This document shows, one piece after another, positions 25,491-35,059 of a stretch of DNA of 64,000 nt. The DNA comes from Flavobacterium frigoris (GTDB lineage Bacteria > Bacteroidota > Bacteroidia > Flavobacteriales > Flavobacteriaceae): assembly GCF_900111075.1 (NCBI RefSeq), contig NZ_FOFZ01000009.1:62001-126000 (forward strand), read 5' to 3'. Within the stretch, counting starts at the first letter, position 1; each line of letters begins with the position of its first letter. The notes below the pieces were generated by a model that saw nothing but the letters and a program-made list of their open reading frames with translations, was not told the DNA's origin and did not search any database. Made by a program: the position numbers and the translations under genes.

Positions 25491-26243
25491 TTATTTTTCG
25501 TAATAGTCATTGAGTGAATGCTCATATGAATCGTTAATCTGTTGCGAAGAATCATATTTGGGACTGTTTTTCACTTGCTCCTTTGAGTGATTGATGATGA
25601 CTTTTTGCTCCTGCCATTTTACCTGTTTAATCCAATGTGGAGAAATGATCACTTTTTTTCCCGAAAACCAGTTGCCGGTTTCCACAACAAGAAAATTGAT
25701 TTTCCAGATTACATCATCAATTATAAAATCTTCGACTTCGCCTATGTCGCTATCCGTTGCATGAATAGCATACCCTGTAACTTCACGTGTGCTTCGCAGA
25801 TGCGGTTTGTCATTAGTATGCTCTTCTGCTTTCCTTTTTATCAATTCCTTTTCTGTCTCTCTTACTTCAACTAACGGATATCCCCACATGCCTAACCCCA
25901 TGTGTCCATACATTCCGTTTCCGTAGTAGCCGGGCCATGCGTAGTATCCACGGATCAACTCTTCCTGTTGTTCTGAAACAGGTTTGTCTGTGTCAATATC
26001 AGGACTGTTTTTTATTTTTTCCTGCGTAAGATATACAGATAGTGTTTTTGATTCGCTATCCAGTTTTTGAAATGCTTCGGGCGAAATCAAAACTTTTTTT
26101 TCGGAAAGCCATCCTCCCGTTTTTACCACCAAATACCGTATGGTTGAGGTTTGGTCATCAAAATAGAAATCATCTACTTTTCCAATTTCACCATCAGTTC
26201 CTTTAATGATGTAGCCTAATAAACTGTTTATACTTCGTTTCAT
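25491..26243 (-). CDS. Protein with two PRC-barrel domains
   Basis: 250 residues. Two related PRC-barrel units lie at about 1-75 (LLGYIIKGTDGEIGKVDDF) and 148-225 (VTGYAIHATDSDIGEVEDF). Each is followed by a 'W.S.KKV.ISP' strand. They are joined by an aromatic and glycine-rich linker (GYYAWPGYYGNGMYGHMG). PRC barrels are small beta folds used for RNA or protein contacts; in many bacteria such tandem proteins are stress-induced. No catalytic role is expected. It is followed at 7 bp by the small basic protein gene. Confidence 0.85.
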   Translation of the reverse strand: MKRSINSLLGYIIKGTDGEIGKVDDFYFDDQTSTIRYLVVKTGGWLSEKKVLISPEAFQKLDSESKTLSVYLTQEKIKNSPDIDTDKPVSEQQEELIRGYYAWPGYYGNGMYGHMGLGMWGYPLVEVRETEKELIKRKAEEHTNDKPHLRSTREVTGYAIHATDSDIGEVEDFIIDDVIWKINFLVVETGNWFSGKKVIISPHWIKQVKWQEQKVIINHSKEQVKNSPKYDSSQQINDSYEHSLNDYYEK

Positions 26244-26353
26244 ATTATTATTTTATATTACTTTAATTATTTGGTTCATTACTACGATTAAGCAGGCTTC
26301 ATCCGAACATTAATTCAAATCATCAATAAAAACCCAAGCCTTTAACCTGTTTA

Positions 26354-26905
26354 TTAGGGATTAGTAGTGGTAGCATCTTGAGCCATACTTACCTCACTAG
26401 ACCTTTTTTCCAATTCTTTATCTAATAGGTATAGTGCATCACCGTTTGCTTTTTCACCGCCCACAATTTTAATTTTATCCAGTAAAAGGCTGGCAAGATT
26501 TTCTTCTTCAATTTGTTCTTTCACGAACCACTGTAAGAAATTCCATGTAGCCCAATCTTCTTCATCGAGTGCCATTTTTACCACTTTATAAATGGATTTT
26601 GTATTATCCACTTCATGGTCAAATACTTTTTCAAAGCAATTATTTACACTGACAGGATCGGTTGCAGGTGCAGGAATAGCAGTAACTGTGGCTTTTGCAC
26701 CTCTGTTTAATATGTATTCGAGTATTTTCATCATATGGTTTCGTTCCTCTGCTGCATGACGGAAAAGAAAATTTGCGATGCCGCTGAATCCATTGTTATC
26801 AGCCCATGCAGCGTATGATAAGTATATTTGGGAAGCATGTGCTTCTTTAGTCATTTGCTCATTCAATGCGGTTGTGAGATTATTTGAAAGTCTATTCGTT
26901 TTCAT
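26354..26905 (-). CDS. ftnA: Ferritin
   Basis: 183 residues, non-heme ferritin. The four-helix bundle carries the ferroxidase ligands, in E..QMTKEAHASQIYLSYAAW and HAAEERNHMMKI, then FVKEQIEEENLA. The length is slightly greater than usual because of a tail ending TTTNP. It stores iron in the cytosol and limits Fenton chemistry, which suits the oxidative-stress flavour of this cargo. It stands alone, 110 bp from the PRC-barrel gene. Confidence 0.93.
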   Translation of the reverse strand: MKTNRLSNNLTTALNEQMTKEAHASQIYLSYAAWADNNGFSGIANFLFRHAAEERNHMMKILEYILNRGAKATVTAIPAPATDPVSVNNCFEKVFDHEVDNTKSIYKVVKMALDEEDWATWNFLQWFVKEQIEEENLASLLLDKIKIVGGEKANGDALYLLDKELEKRSSEVSMAQDATTTNP

Positions 26906-27101
26906 AATATTTTTTTTTAATAATTTTGCTTTTCTAAGTACTAATAAGGAGAAACGTGATATTTTTCAATTTTTCTCATCGATTTATAGTTTCTTTTCAT
27001 TTCCTTATGCATACTTTTTGAACCTTAATTAATATCTGTTATTTTACAGGGTATCTTATTTTGTAACTTTGTGCAATTAAAAGATTTTTCGTGTAATTAC
27101 A

Positions 27102-27248
27102 TCAAAATAAATCGATAGTAAATATAATAAATCCTATGAAGCAAAGGGCTATTATACCTGCAATGATATAGACAGTAACTTTTGTAACTTTATTTTTTTG
27201 AAAAATATAGTTTCGTGTTTTATTGTTTTCTTCTTTTCCTTGTTTCAT
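27102..27248 (-). CDS. Small membrane protein, 48 aa
   Basis: My own translation from ATG 27248 to TGA 27102. The first 24 residues are polar and basic (MKQGKEENNKTRNYIFQKNK). A single hydrophobic helix follows (VTVYIIAGIIALCFIGFIIF) and the protein ends TIDLF. Composition and the clean helix suggest a real small membrane protein. Family unknown. Confidence 0.45.
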   Translation of the reverse strand: MKQGKEENNKTRNYIFQKNKVTKVTVYIIAGIIALCFIGFIIFTIDLF

Positions 27249-27535
27249 ATGTTCCTGTTTTTAATATTTTAATTTAGCTTTCTAGTTTAAACTTGTAAGA
27301 CTGTTTTTTTTTAAACTTCTAATTATTCATCACTTTATTTTTCAAAAAGTGGTCGCTTGATTCTAAAAAAAAAACTGTTTTACTGAATTGTCATTTTATA
27401 CAAATAAGCAAAGATGTATGAGGTTCTCCTTGTCGAGTTTTATAGGTCAACCTCTTTTTTTAGTTTTTACTGTCGTTTTGTATTTATTTTTTCGCTTAAA
27501 CTTCTGGTGAATATTTTATTCTAAGGGCATTAAAT

Positions 27536-27869
27536 TCATAAGCGACACAATACTGTATCAAGACACGTCTTCATTTTTTCTATGTCTTTATCCACAGAGT
27601 TTTTAGCGATGTCTATATGGTTTTTAGCGATTAAAGGGTTCTTTATGGCTCATAACGGCTAAAGGTTGCATCCTCTTTGGGCGCGCTTCTAGTAAACTTC
27701 TTCTATCATTTTCACTATCTTGATAGCTACTTTCGTCTCTGAATTTTACTTCTAATCTAGTTCTATGTTCACTGATTCTATCGAAAGCATCTTTTATTAT
27801 AGCTTTCAAAGTTTCTCTGATCTCTTCAGTTCGTGAGATATTAAAATCTGTTTCTAGTAAGATTTTCAT
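27536..27869 (-). pseudogene. Ribosome hibernation factor (HPF/RaiA-like), frameshifted
   Basis: The first frame (from ATG 27869) begins MKILLETDFNISRTEEIRET and continues to SLLEARPKRMQPLAVMSHKE, then ends early at 27624. A shifted frame then reads SVDKDIEKMKTCLDTVLCRL to TGA 27536, which is the expected HPF C-terminus (compare the intact copy at 36588: AIDKVKISLETILGRM). One or more small indels near 27600-27640 therefore break the gene. HPF proteins pair ribosomes in stationary phase; this copy is probably inactive. Confidence 0.65.
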
Positions 27870-27914
27870 TTCTAGTATTTTTTAGTTGTTTGAATTAGCA
27901 TTATTTGCTTGATT

Positions 27915-29066
27915 TTAATAACGAAACAGACCGGCAACCCCTGTTTTCGTAGGCATTTTTTCATGTGGAATAATCATCACTTTGCCGCCCATTTTTGTTA
28001 CCAGTTCGCCCAAGTCATCCAGCAAATCATCTACTTCAGGATTGGCCAAATCACCTTTTTCAATGCTGCCTGTCTCGTTTATTATCTTGCCCGGAATTTG
28101 GATTTCTGATTCAATTAATAGTGTATCCACCTTACCGGCTGCCGCAGCCACAGCTACTTCACTTATATTATCACTTGCTGTATCTTTTGATTTTGCCTGA
28201 TCGTACTCATTACAAATTTTGGCGATATTTTCATTATAGTAAGGCTCCATAACTTTCCAGGCATGTTTCACCAGCTCATCCGTTTCTACAGACTTTGGAT
28301 TCACATCAATACCGCTTGGAAGCAATGAAAGATTGTTGCTTACCTTATGAAAAAGATTGTGGTGCTCTGGTAATGCAGCCAGTATAAGTGGCAATCCGGA
28401 TGGACCGGAATAGTTATCATTAATCGTTTTTGCGACAAAGCGAAAAAACTTTTCGGTATCGATATCCGCTTCATCTGATTTCCCACCTTGCCCGTGATGC
28501 ATGTTGCTGGTTTGGTTACCTATACCACCATAAGATGCAACAGTGGTATGCTTATCGGTTAAATCATAACCCAATGCTTCATTTATATTTTTTGGAGTGT
28601 CTGAGGGAAGCTCCAGTTCTGTAAGTGAATGCCTATTTCCTTCATAAATTTGAAAATCATGTAAGCTTAAACCTAATACATTGTAACGCTCCACTGACTG
28701 CAAATATCTGCGAAGTGGTTTTGTATGAAAGCTGTTAGCCACAACGGTTAATTCTTTTACTGGTACGGGTAAACTTATAGTTCTGAACGTATCAACTGTA
28801 CCAAGTACAGCCAGTCCGTCTAAGGTATGTCTCCAAAACTCTTTATTACTTTCAAGCGCTACAAATGGATCCAGCAGTATTTCAACTTCTGACTCTGAAT
28901 GTTTTTTAAGTAGGGATTCTTTTAGGTTTCTTAAGAGGTTTTTAAATAGTATCGGATCCCGAAGATTGTTAGGATGGGCACGGTGCGTGGGCATATATAG
29001 TGATATGCAGGTTCCTTCATTCACACTTAATAATTCTAGCATCATGTCTTTAGTAAGTAAATTCAT
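27915..29066 (-). CDS. baeRF-family protein (release-factor-like, family 3 type)
   Basis: 383 residues. N-terminal third alpha/beta (ISLYMPTHRAHPNNLRDPIL), a middle with HDFQIYEGNRHSLTEL and a SNMHHGQGGKSDEADID loop, and a C-terminal domain with AAAAGKVDTLLIESEIQIPG. This is the bacterial archaeo-eukaryotic release factor (baeRF) layout. The HGQGG loop may correspond to the GGQ-like loop of that superfamily. These proteins are thought to act on stalled ribosomes or related translation stress. The role here is inferred from family and from the nearby hibernation factors. Confidence 0.75.
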   Translation of the reverse strand: MNLLTKDMMLELLSVNEGTCISLYMPTHRAHPNNLRDPILFKNLLRNLKESLLKKHSESEVEILLDPFVALESNKEFWRHTLDGLAVLGTVDTFRTISLPVPVKELTVVANSFHTKPLRRYLQSVERYNVLGLSLHDFQIYEGNRHSLTELELPSDTPKNINEALGYDLTDKHTTVASYGGIGNQTSNMHHGQGGKSDEADIDTEKFFRFVAKTINDNYSGPSGLPLILAALPEHHNLFHKVSNNLSLLPSGIDVNPKSVETDELVKHAWKVMEPYYNENIAKICNEYDQAKSKDTASDNISEVAVAAAAGKVDTLLIESEIQIPGKIINETGSIEKGDLANPEVDDLLDDLGELVTKMGGKVMIIPHEKMPTKTGVAGLFRY

Positions 29067-29270
29067 ATAGTTTTGATTTATTAGTTGTTAAATAATTATT
29101 TACATTGTTTTATTGATTTGTCAAATACATTGTTTTATTTTCATGAGGTTAATTCATTTTATTTCTTTGAAGATAGAGAGAAAAATATACAAAGTATCTA
29201 AATTATAGTTGCTATATATTTAACATGTATTGAGTATTTAATTTCAGGTTTTTCTAATTTATTACTTTTT

Positions 29271-30653
29271 TTAAAATGGATCATTTAATCCGCTTACACG
29301 AATTAGTTTTTTATTTACAAACTCTTGAATTCCTAACTCTGATAGTTCCCGACCGAAGCCTGAATGCTTTGTTCCGCCAAATGGAAGATCTGCTTGTGTC
29401 CAAGTGGGATGATTGATGAAGACCATTCCTGTATCAATTTGATCGGCAATTCTTCTTCCTCGTTGAATGTCCTGTGTAAATACAGAACCTCCAAGGCCAA
29501 AATTGGAATCATTGGCTAAATCAATGGCAGCTTGGTCGTCTTTCACCACATAGAATGAGGCTACAGGTCCAAATAATTCTTCATGATAAGCAGCAATGCT
29601 AGGTTTCAAATCGGTAAGTATGGTGGGTTCCATAAAGGCACCTTCACGATCTGCACGTTTACCACCCAATAAGACTTTTGCACCTTCATCAACAGAACGT
29701 TTTACTTGATCGGCTAAATGAACTGCGGCTGCTTCACTACTTAAAGGGCCTAGGTCGGTAGCGGGATCCATTGGATCACCCACTTTCATTTTTGATAACT
29801 TATCCTTAAACTTTTGAATAAATTCGTCGGCTATTGCTTCCACTGCAATGAACCGTTTGGAGGCTACACAACATTGACCGTTGTTATTCATCCTGCCTAC
29901 AACTGCCCACTCAACTGTTTTTTCCATGTCGGCATCTTCCAGTATAATGAACACATCATTACCGCCTAGCTCTAATACAACCTTTTTCAAATGTTTTCCG
30001 GCTTCCATGGCAATACTTGCACCAGCTTCTTCACTGCCTGTTAAGGAAACACCTTTTATTCTTATATCAGAAACCAATGCCGATGCATGTTTGCCTGTAA
30101 TAAATAAATTGGTATATAATCCTTCAGGTGCTTCTGCTTCTTCGAATAGTTTTTCGATAGCAGCAGCACATTGTGGTACTATGGATGCATGCTTAAGTAA
30201 TATGGTATTGCCCACCATAATGTTAGGAGCTGCAAAGCGTGCTACTTGATAGTAAGGAAAATTCCATGGCATCACACCTAACAATACACCGATGGGGCTA
30301 TTTCGAATTATAGCTTCTCCATATTCTGGATCAAGTACTTTATCGGCAAGAAAACCTTCTGCGTTATCGGCATAGTAATCTATTATATCAGCACTCAAGT
30401 CGATTTCTCCTTCTGCTTCGGAAAGGAGCTTACCCATTTCTAAGGTGATAGTTTTGGCAAGTTCAGATTTCTTGATTCGCATGAGTTTAGCTACTTTATG
30501 TAGTAAATCAGCCCGTTGCTGGTAGCTCGTTTCTTTCCAGTTTGTATAAGCTAGATGGGCTTTCGCCACTTTAGCATCAACTGCTTTCTCTGTCATTTCT
30601 TCGAATGACTTCACTATCTTGTTTGTGTTTGGATTAACTGTTTGTATGGACAT
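29271..30653 (-). CDS. Succinate-semialdehyde dehydrogenase (NAD(P)+), short form
   Basis: 460 residues, a complete aldehyde dehydrogenase. The catalytic glutamate is in VVLELGGNDVF and the catalytic cysteine in NNNGQCCVASKRF, with MPWNFPYYQVARF upstream. The closest named group is NAD-dependent succinate-semialdehyde dehydrogenase of the GabD/Sad type, which oxidises succinate semialdehyde to succinate. It may also clear other toxic aldehydes under stress. No GABA transaminase is nearby. It stands alone with long gaps on both sides. Confidence 0.88.
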   Translation of the reverse strand: MSIQTVNPNTNKIVKSFEEMTEKAVDAKVAKAHLAYTNWKETSYQQRADLLHKVAKLMRIKKSELAKTITLEMGKLLSEAEGEIDLSADIIDYYADNAEGFLADKVLDPEYGEAIIRNSPIGVLLGVMPWNFPYYQVARFAAPNIMVGNTILLKHASIVPQCAAAIEKLFEEAEAPEGLYTNLFITGKHASALVSDIRIKGVSLTGSEEAGASIAMEAGKHLKKVVLELGGNDVFIILEDADMEKTVEWAVVGRMNNNGQCCVASKRFIAVEAIADEFIQKFKDKLSKMKVGDPMDPATDLGPLSSEAAAVHLADQVKRSVDEGAKVLLGGKRADREGAFMEPTILTDLKPSIAAYHEELFGPVASFYVVKDDQAAIDLANDSNFGLGGSVFTQDIQRGRRIADQIDTGMVFINHPTWTQADLPFGGTKHSGFGRELSELGIQEFVNKKLIRVSGLNDPF

Positions 30654-31464
30654 ATTGACTCGTATTTAATTACATAGTCTGCGGAAATATTCCGCAACCG
30701 TTTTGAACTCATTTCCAAAAGAATACATCAATTTCATTGATCTAAATGGATACACTACAATTTTCACGTAGGACTTTAATGCGATTTTAGTGAAGGTAGT
30801 GAATATTACCAGTTGAGACTAATTAATTATCAGATAGTTATATAGTTATCTTATCTACAAATTCGATTGGTAAAAATTATTGTGACGTAAGGTTACTTGT
30901 GATAACGGTTTATGCTTTTCTCATTTCTAGCGGTCTGTTGTGAGTTGATACTCTCTGCACTTGCTGCTAAAGTTTGATATCTGCTGGTTTAATTTACAAC
31001 CCAGTTTCAACAAAAAAAAGAATTAAATGTATTCAAATTGTATTTCGTTAAAGGCCTTGCTATTCCTTGTCTAAAAAAAACAGGTTTACGACTAAATTTC
31101 TAATGTGTATACCTATATTATTATTATTATTATCAATTTTAATTACACCTTTTTTTTTTTAATTCAATGCGATAGTGTTAAGGGAAAAAACGATATTGAT
31201 CCAGTACTTAAATTATTTTTTACTTTGATTCTGGTCATATTAAGTTTTTCGGTAAAACGGTATATTTATTTTATATAAAGTACCGACCTATAAAAGAAAT
31301 AAAACAAAATTTTCTTTGAAACTATTACAAGATGAAGGCCTTCTGAAAATAAAATAGATAGTAATAAAACGGTAAATTATATAGCTAATAGAACTAAGTT
31401 AGGAATAGATTTGAGTAATTTTACAAAAAAGGGTTAGAACAATAAACCTTATCAAATCAATTTT
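30654..31464. other. Long divergent spacer
   Basis: About 810 bp with no supportable gene between two divergent genes, so both promoters should be here. It contains an (ATT)n tract of about six units near 31117 and a T-run near 31149. I see no clear -33/-7 pair and no structured element. Confidence 0.5.
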
Positions 31465-32112
31465 ATGCGAACTCAGAATTCAAATATAAAAATCAGGCAA
31501 GAACTAGTAAACAGTATCGTACATGGTTTTGGAATTATTTTTGGTATCGTAAGTATTCCTATCCTAATAGCATTTACCATTAAAAGTGATAACACTTCTG
31601 GTATTATTGGTGCGGCTATATATGGTTTTTGTTTTTTACAACTTTTTACTTTTTCAACACTCTACCACGGAATCCAGCATGCTCAGGCAAAACGCACACT
31701 TGAAATCCTTGACCATATCAGTATTTTTTTCTTGATAGCAGGTACTTACACTCCGTTTTTACTTATGTATATGTATAATTCTTTTGGGATTACTTTGCTA
31801 TCGGTTTTGTGGGGGCTTACGACAGTGGGGATCATTTTTAAGATTTTTTTTACAGGGAAATGGAAGGTTTTTTCAACGTTAGTTTACATAGCAATGGGTT
31901 TTATTATGATTGTTGGCGGACGTACTTTCTTTGAAAGTATTCCCTTCAATATCCTCACTATGATTCTAATTGGATGTGCGCTTTACGTCATGGGTGTTGT
32001 CTTTTACTTATGGAAGAAATATACTTACAACCATGCTGTCTGGCATTTTTTTGTGCTCGCAGCTGCGGTTTGTCATTACGTAGCCATTTTATTAGCAGTC
32101 GAGTCGAATTGA
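31465..32112 (+). CDS. Hemolysin III family membrane protein (PAQR/HlyIII)
   Basis: 215 residues with seven hydrophobic segments and the family's conserved polar positions: NSIVHGFGIIFG near the start, STLYHGIQHA, ILDHISIFFLIAGTYTPF and a C-terminal HAVWHFFVLAAAVCHYVAI. The histidines and the Ser/Asp pattern are those of the PAQR metal site. Bacterial members (TrhA) affect membrane energetics or lipid balance; haemolysis is not established. It is the only plus-strand gene in this part of the cargo. Confidence 0.88.
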   Translation: MRTQNSNIKIRQELVNSIVHGFGIIFGIVSIPILIAFTIKSDNTSGIIGAAIYGFCFLQLFTFSTLYHGIQHAQAKRTLEILDHISIFFLIAGTYTPFLLMYMYNSFGITLLSVLWGLTTVGIIFKIFFTGKWKVFSTLVYIAMGFIMIVGGRTFFESIPFNILTMILIGCALYVMGVVFYLWKKYTYNHAVWHFFVLAAAVCHYVAILLAVESN

Positions 32113-32120
32113 TTCAAAAA

Positions 32121-32230
32121 ATGAGTAGGGTTTATAAAAAAACAAAAGGCGCAACTTTAAGGACGGCAGTAAAGAGGCTGACTATAAAGAAGTGAAGAGT
32201 TGATATTTGATTAGAAGGAGGTACGAATTC
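32121..32230 (+). pseudogene. Decayed copy of the small basic protein at 25259-25483
   Basis: MSRVYKKTKGATLRTAVKRL then TIKK, stop, RVDI, stop, LEGGTN. This aligns along its length with IYKKTKEATLMDVMKRLTVK then KKRIDIRLKGRVN of the 25259 gene. Two stop codons interrupt it. It shows that a segment of the stress cargo was duplicated or imported twice. Confidence 0.6.
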
Positions 32231-32457
32231 CCGGATATGACAAACCAATTAGTAGAAAGCCTGCGTTTAAAAAATATTAATAAGGTAATTATTTTTATCT
32301 TTTGGTAATTCATTTTTTAAAATTGGATACTGACTGAATTATAAAGGATAGTGCCTAATAGATGCCATTGACAAGTTAAAAATTTAGTTCGTGAGTAAGT
32401 GCTGCAAGTAATAATATAAGGTACGTTGGGAGTATTTCCTGAAATTTAATAAAACCA

Positions 32458-34713
32458 CTACTGATCTTCTATAATCGAGGAATGGTAGCGTTTAGTTGCT
32501 TTCTTTAGATTTTCTGAAAGGGAAATTAACCAGCTCATGTGATTGGTAATTAAATAGGCTTCCTGTAGACTATGAAGTGTATCTGTATCTAATGCGGTGT
32601 TACCTTGTCTGATGTTTTCATCTCGAATATTAGATAATTGCTGGTATTTTCCCAACAACTTTTCTTGTGCATCTTCAACAGTTTCTTTGTCGACTTTTTT
32701 CTTTATGTGAATGTCGTCTAAAGAATCGAAAGACTTCTGTAGGGTATTGGAAATCTTTTTGATCAGTACATTAAATTCTATAGATGCGGGTGTAGTTTTA
32801 TGATTGCTGATAAAATTTCCAATGGACGCAATGGCCGAAGTCATTGTCTGGTTCAGCGTTACAATTTCATAAATCAATTGAAATTCTTTCTGTTTCGATT
32901 TTGGGTCTTGGGTTAATCGCTGGAAGGAAGCATTTAAATTACTGATGGCAAGAAACGCTTCTTTCCTTGCTACACTATAGGAGAGTTTGTGTTTAGAGGG
33001 ATTTTGATATAACTCTTGTGTTGCTAATAGATATATCTTGTTCATTTTTAAAGCATTCAAAAGAACCTGTTTTAGATTATTGGCTTCCCAACTGGGTAAA
33101 ACTAAATAATTAGCTACGAGAGCGATAATGGCTCCATTGATGGTGTCGATGACACGATATTGAATCACTTCAAAGGCATTAGGATTTATGAATGAATACA
33201 AAAAGATAATACTAATGGTAACTAATGCGGCAGCAAATCTATAATTCTGCTGAATCAATGAAAACGCCAATATAAAGGAAACAAATGCCAGAACTGCATA
33301 GATCACTAGGTTTTGAGTAAGTAGCACAATACCTGCGGCAACAGCAGCCCCAATGAGTGTGCCGATGATACGATCTTTAGAGCGCTCTTTAGTTAAACCA
33401 TAACTAGGGCGCATGATTACAAGGATAGTCAGCAAGATCCAGTAGGTATTTTGAATGTCAAAAACAAGACCTAACACATAGGCAAATACAATAGCGATCG
33501 TAAGACGCAATGAATGTCTAAACATTGTAGAATTCAAACTGCAGCTCTGAACAAGGACGTTCAGTCTATATTCCTGCTGCGTTAAAAACTGACTCGAATC
33601 TTGTCTTTTTAAGGAAACTTTAGAAGCCTCTTTCACATTGGCCATTACACGTCTAATAATCCTGATTTCTTGAAGTAGTTGTTCTTGGTAATCGTATAGA
33701 TTTTTTAATACCAAAGCACCTTCTCGGGCTTCAGGTAATTTAACGGTTTCAATGTAATTTGTAATCGATTCGTTAGCTTTTGATAAGGCATCTAATAGAC
33801 TATCTTTATTTGGTATGTTATCATTTTGAATCAGTAATTCCGACAAACGTATGAGATGGTTTCCCATTATTTTACTCAGCGTTATCGAAGCTTTTAGAAA
33901 TTCTTTACGCTTGCCAAAAATGGCATCTATCATTTTATAATCCAAATGTTTCGCTTCTATCAATTCGAATATATTGATAGAGGAAAGTAAAATCAATAAT
34001 TGCTTTTCTTCATAATGAGAACGTCCAGAACGTTTACGTGCGGTAAGCATTGATTCTCTAAGTGTTTCATGCTTTTCATTGATTTGATTTTGAAGGACAA
34101 AGGTTTGTTTAAGGTGTTCGTCACGCTTGGTTTTCTTTGTCAATAATTTAGCTCGTAATTTTAGGTACTCACCGGTAAGGAGAAGCGTATCTGACAATAA
34201 CTGATTCTGATCTTTTACAGGGGTAAGTTTTTGGAAAATAAAGGAAACGAGCAGATACCAAAGACCACCAACTCCCATTAAAGCCACCTGAACAAAAATT
34301 TCATGTGCTGTTTCTTTTTGAATGGCAAATGATATAACCATTGCTAACAAGCCGGAAAAGGATACTAAAGATGCTCTAAAACCGTAAACCGAAATTAGCG
34401 ACACGATAAACGTAATTGCAGTAAGCGCCAGCAACAGTAGGGGGAGGAAAGGTTTTGAAAATAGGATTATAGTTGTAATAACCATTGTCAACCCGATACT
34501 GATTAAAATGGCATTGACCTTACGTTTGAAGCTTCCTGGAATGTCGCCTGGCGCATTTAAAAAAGCACCCACAACTATAGCTGGAGCATATTTAAAATAC
34601 CCTAAAAAATAGAGTACCGCAAATGGCACAGCAATCCCAATTCCAATCCGAATTGCTCGGTCCAAACGGGTACTTTTTAGAAACAATTCTAGTTGTTTGA
34701 GTTTTTCTTTCAA
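32458..34713 (-). CDS. FUSC-family inner-membrane protein (YccS/YhfK type)
   Basis: 751 residues. Two membrane blocks of several helices each (about 20-160 and 390-540) alternate with long soluble helical regions (about 165-380 and 550-751). The second block has the FUSC-like signature YWILLTILVIMRPSYGLTKE then RSKDRIIGTLIGAAVAAG. This is the aromatic acid/fusaric-acid exporter-like superfamily, possibly an efflux component. Substrate unknown. No membrane-fusion or outer-membrane partner lies beside it. Confidence 0.85.
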   Translation of the reverse strand: MKEKLKQLELFLKSTRLDRAIRIGIGIAVPFAVLYFLGYFKYAPAIVVGAFLNAPGDIPGSFKRKVNAILISIGLTMVITTIILFSKPFLPLLLLALTAITFIVSLISVYGFRASLVSFSGLLAMVISFAIQKETAHEIFVQVALMGVGGLWYLLVSFIFQKLTPVKDQNQLLSDTLLLTGEYLKLRAKLLTKKTKRDEHLKQTFVLQNQINEKHETLRESMLTARKRSGRSHYEEKQLLILLSSINIFELIEAKHLDYKMIDAIFGKRKEFLKASITLSKIMGNHLIRLSELLIQNDNIPNKDSLLDALSKANESITNYIETVKLPEAREGALVLKNLYDYQEQLLQEIRIIRRVMANVKEASKVSLKRQDSSQFLTQQEYRLNVLVQSCSLNSTMFRHSLRLTIAIVFAYVLGLVFDIQNTYWILLTILVIMRPSYGLTKERSKDRIIGTLIGAAVAAGIVLLTQNLVIYAVLAFVSFILAFSLIQQNYRFAAALVTISIIFLYSFINPNAFEVIQYRVIDTINGAIIALVANYLVLPSWEANNLKQVLLNALKMNKIYLLATQELYQNPSKHKLSYSVARKEAFLAISNLNASFQRLTQDPKSKQKEFQLIYEIVTLNQTMTSAIASIGNFISNHKTTPASIEFNVLIKKISNTLQKSFDSLDDIHIKKKVDKETVEDAQEKLLGKYQQLSNIRDENIRQGNTALDTDTLHSLQEAYLITNHMSWLISLSENLKKATKRYHSSIIEDQ

Positions 34714-35059
34714 GCCTATTTAAAATTTGATTCTAAAATTAGGATAATTGAGCGGACGAATTGTCTTGTACCTTTATTTTAGTGGGTTTTTAATTGGTGA
34801 AATTAAAAAAAAAATTATTGTAAAATGGCAGTATAAAGATATTTATATAACTGTTGTTTTTCTCATTATTGCCACGCTCCGGCTCTCCTTGGTGTTCGTT
34901 TCCCGAGGAGTTCGCTCCCGAAGAAAGATGTTTCGCAAAGTGTTCGTGTATGGCTTGCATTCTTGTATTATAGACAGCAAAAAGCGATGTAGGTATAAGA
35001 AATTCGATAGGTTTTCGGGGATAATTCATAAATACTATGAATTTGGCAAGTAGTTGGCA
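34714..35059. other. Spacer with a GC-richer coding-like fragment
   Basis: On the minus strand at 34865-35029 a frame reads PIEFLIPTSLFAVYNTRM then QAIHEHFAKHLSSGANSSGN. It is unusually rich in G and C for this cargo and then runs into AT-rich DNA. It looks like a fragment of a larger gene or of a repeated element, and not like a full protein. I cannot name it. Confidence 0.3.

Noticed and set aside
27995..28252. Plus-strand frames of 66-85 residues
   Set aside because: All are antisense to the baeRF-like gene and overlap each other in several frames.
34748..35053. 101-residue frame on the plus strand
   Set aside because: Composition changes abruptly and there are no domain features; the opposite strand looks more coding-like at 34865-35029.
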